Origin: Mytilus trossulus
Taxonomy: Eukaryota > Mollusca > Bivalvia > Mytilida > Mytilidae
Assembly (NCBI RefSeq): GCF_036588685.1
Contig: NC_086386.1
Span: 47,663,878 to 47,727,877 of the forward strand
DNA length: 64,000 bases
Reading direction: 5' to 3'
Part shown: positions 60,939 to 64,000 of the stretch, piece by piece
How the letters are laid out: every line of letters begins with the position of its first letter
Position numbering within the stretch: position 1 is the stretch's first letter
Position numbers and translations under genes: made by a program
Notes under the pieces: generated by a model
What the model was told of the DNA's origin: nothing
Database searches by the model: none
Seen by the model: the letters and a program-made list of their open reading frames with translations, nothing else

Positions 60939-62747
60939 CTAGAAATTATAGAAAATAATACACAACGAATAAAATATCAATCATAAAATATTTATAACGC
61001 GATTGATTTTCTAGACTACACTCGTTTTAAGTTTCATAATATTCGCTGAAGGAGATATTTAAATTTACCCCTCAATCATTGATACGCAAGTTACCCAATC
61101 TTTTCAAGCAATATTTTGTTCTTCCTCATCTTGTTTGTTATTAAGACAAAAAATAACACATAGACAATTTCAATAACAATAACAAAACTGTTAGTAAATT
61201 TTATCTACTTCAAATGGGTTAGCAGTTCCTAAACAACAATTATTCCCGTTTTGTAGACGAAAAAGTGCGTCTGGCGTATCAAAATAATAAGCCTGGTACT
61301 TTGATAACTATTTACACCACTGGGTCGATACCACTGGACGTTTCGAGGGTATCACAAGCCCAGTAGTCAGCACGTCGGTTTTGGCATGAATATTAATTAT
61401 GATGTCATTTTTTTAAATAAATTAATTGCATAAGTAAGAATTATTCGAAATACTCAGGATTTTCTTATACCAGGCATAGATTACCTTAGCCGTATTTGCA
61501 ATCCGAAGCAAAAGTCGTCTTTTGTTCAACTTTTCCCCCTTGGTTCGTGTTTGCATTTCTCGGGTAACTGACCGTCTATATGTCTTTCAAACACCCAATA
61601 GATTTGTAATACTTTATTACTGATAAATTGAATGCTGACCCTTATTTTTTAAAGATAAAACTATGTATGCTCTACATTATATTTTTCAAAGTCAAAATTA
61701 GAATAAAGGACCTTGAAAATACAAAATGAATACCACGATAAAAAATTTGAAATTACATCCTTTTATTGTTGTTGAATATTACTAATTATTTTTATTTATT
61801 AATCTGATCGTATTCCTCACTCTATAGTTTTTTTGTGTTTTGTTTAATGTACTTTTGTTTGTGGTTTGATCTTTTCTTTTTAGCCATGACGTTGGAGGTT
61901 TGTTTTTTAACTTATAAGTTTGAAACTTTCACTTGTATCTTCCGCCTCTCTTATGCGTCCTGTTTTAATAAACGTACCTAAAAATATGTACATTTCCTGA
62001 AAAAATAAATTTTACCTTATAATATCAATACAGCAAATAATTTTCCGTTTAATACATTGCGTAAAATACTAGAACGGATATATTAACATAACCATAATAA
62101 ATATCAATAGATCATTTTTTTAAAGACAATAACCTACTTACTACGATAATCGAGGTTTCAGTTATATTGTCTAATAAAATATATTTTGCTTACAAATCAG
62201 GTTATCCGATAAGATAAAATATCATAAAAAGTTACCTTACACATGACACCGCATGCATAGATTTGGTATAGATTTTGATTACTGTTAAATCAATTACATA
62301 GTGGTTATCATTTAGACAAGACATGTCGATATATATACATTCCTGAACATATATTAACAATGTACATTTTTTTTTATCTGTGAATTAAATCATACTCATA
62401 TACCTGTTACAATAGATACAAAGTGTTGTTCCAAAATTCTAATTGTAAATACATTTTAGTGAATGCTAATTTATTTTATGTTTAACTTGACAACAAAGAG
62501 GCACGCATTCCTTTAATAAACATTATTTTGTTCTACATTTGGAACTTATCACACCATTGTGTACTGAACGGTATATATCAAAGATATTCGTATCTATATG
62601 TGTGGCTTTAAGCCTTATTCTCTAAAGTTGATCAACTATCTATGATCAAGTGATATACACAGACAATATTGATATTTTAATCTTAAAAAGTTAGATGTAT
62701 TCAACTAAAAATTACAGACGCATTACGTTATTCGTATTATAATATAT
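60939..62747. other. AT-rich stretch without a supported gene
   Basis: An inverted R2 fragment lies at 61,252-61,312. Nothing else could be supported. Confidence 0.4.
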
Positions 62748-63348
62748 TTAAGGTAGATCACCAGTATATATTTTTTGAGACAGAATTTTTTTTAAATTTG
62801 CCAAAATGAAGATTTTACTATGCTCTTTTCAAAAATTTAATAAAAAGTATGGGTCACCGTGCTATTTTTCAAGCAATGAGTCGTTGAAAATTGCCAAAAT
62901 TTTGTAAGCTTGTTGATGAAAAAACACATAAGGGTGTATAAAAAAAAATCTATGAGATAGAATTTTGAAATAAATTGTTAGAAGAAAGGTTTCATAATAT
63001 GTTTTAAGAAAATAAAAAGAAAACATGGTGTCACCGAACTTGTTTTCTTGCTACAAGTGAAAATAAAAAATGTCCCTATTAGACCAGTATAAATTTTGTA
63101 CTAAAAGAGTTATCTCCCCTTAAATGGCTCATTTGAAAAAAAAACGATTTTAAAACCAATAAAAATTATTTTTTTTTAAATATTTTGAATAACACGATTA
63201 ATTAACAGGTTTTCTTCAAAAAGAAAAACATTCTAACTATTGAATTGCAAATCTGTTTCTAAAATTGCAGATTTAAGCAAAAAACTAGACCGATTTTGTA
63301 CTGCGATTGTACAATCCAAGATGGCGGCATACCATCAATCTACCTTAA
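62748..63348. mobile_element. TTAA-flanked element of about 600 bp
   Basis: Bounded by TTAA on both sides, with ends GGTAGATCACC and its near complement (GGTAGATTGATGG read inward from the right). It includes GAGTTATCTCCCCTTAA and CAAGATGGCGGCATACC. No transposase ORF. The GGTRG start and TTAA borders recall the smaller family at 5,771, but the interior differs. Confidence 0.65.
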
Positions 63349-64000
63349 TAGATTAACTACCGACCCAAACGAGTAAAAAAAGCCCAACAAAATCAAAACA
63401 AGTCTTTCTAGATTTATAGAAAGTTTTTTTTCACATGCTAAATAAAGGCAAAAGTAGTTTACCGCTGTTCAAAGCTCATTAATCCATGGACAAAAAACAA
63501 AATCGGGGTAACAAACTAAAACCTAGGGAAACGCATTAAATATAAGAGGAGAACAACGACACAACACATTTGTTTATAGTTGTAAATGTTCAGCATATCA
63601 CCTATACAACATATTTTGTAATTGGCATATGTTTCGGTAGATTTTAATGTTGCCCTTCCGAAGGATGCATGTACTAAGACCTTACAAATATTCTATTTTA
63701 CATATTTTATCTATACAAATGTACATAGTTATCAAATGATTCTATTTGACATCCACTAATCTTTTTGGTGATGTCAAACAGAAATCTAAGTAAAGATTTT
63801 TTTTTTCTATTTTGACCACATTTAAAGAATAACATCTTTGCCATAAATGAAACACAATTAATAAAAAAAAAATTCCGGCATTAAAAAATATCTGATTTAT
63901 TTTTCTATAGGATAATGATGTCTTTCGAAAAGTTAAAAGTCGTTTTTAAAAAAAAAATAAAAGGGTTAGACTATAATGGCAAATTCAAAGTTAGGCTTTA
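63349..64000. other. AT-rich window end
   Basis: No exon, repeat family or regulatory element could be supported. Confidence 0.4.

Overview
This window is eukaryotic and almost certainly from a marine bivalve, most likely a mussel (Mytilus or a close relative). The DNA is AT-rich, exons are short and bounded by GT/AG sites, introns are long, and dispersed repeats typical of mussel genomes fill much of the rest. There are no bacterial-style genes. Apart from repeat ORFs and spliced exons, few long ORFs exist, so genes were rebuilt here exon by exon from splice sites, reading phase and protein-family patterns.

Left part, plus strand (about 1-12,200): the 3' portion of a chromatin-reader gene closely resembling MBTD1. 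It holds the third and fourth MBT repeats, a basic and serine-rich linker, and a C-terminal SAM domain. Ten coding exons lie in the window and the 5' exons lie before it. Its introns carry a SINE, a Tigger-like element, a TTAA-flanked MITE and a 3 kb hAT-like element. From 13.5 to 15.85 kb sits an element made of ~500 bp tandem units with hairpin ends that resemble those of Helitron2/Helentron elements. The stretch from 16 to 23.5 kb is mainly repeats.

Middle, minus strand (23,591-27,137): a complete four-exon SUMO2/3-like gene encoding 94 residues.

Right part, minus strand (30,769-55,441): a head-to-tail cluster of three intact paralogous lectin genes, called A, B and C here. Each has seven coding exons with the same phases and almost the same lengths. 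Each protein of 512-518 residues has a signal peptide, a short Cys-rich module, a coiled coil, a MAM domain and a C-type lectin domain. The proteins are predicted to be secreted oligomeric lectins. A tandem duplication of about 1.7-2.0 kb lies between A and B; one copy contains a 217 bp MITE and the other preserves the matching empty site. A 51 bp minisatellite in two blocks lies between B and C.

Far right (57-64 kb): one exon encodes a small single-pass membrane protein (or the tail of a larger one), there is one candidate micro-exon, and further repeats follow, including a 600 bp TTAA-flanked element. No complete gene was seen after 57.7 kb. Gene predictions rest on sequence reading only; no transcript or database evidence was available.
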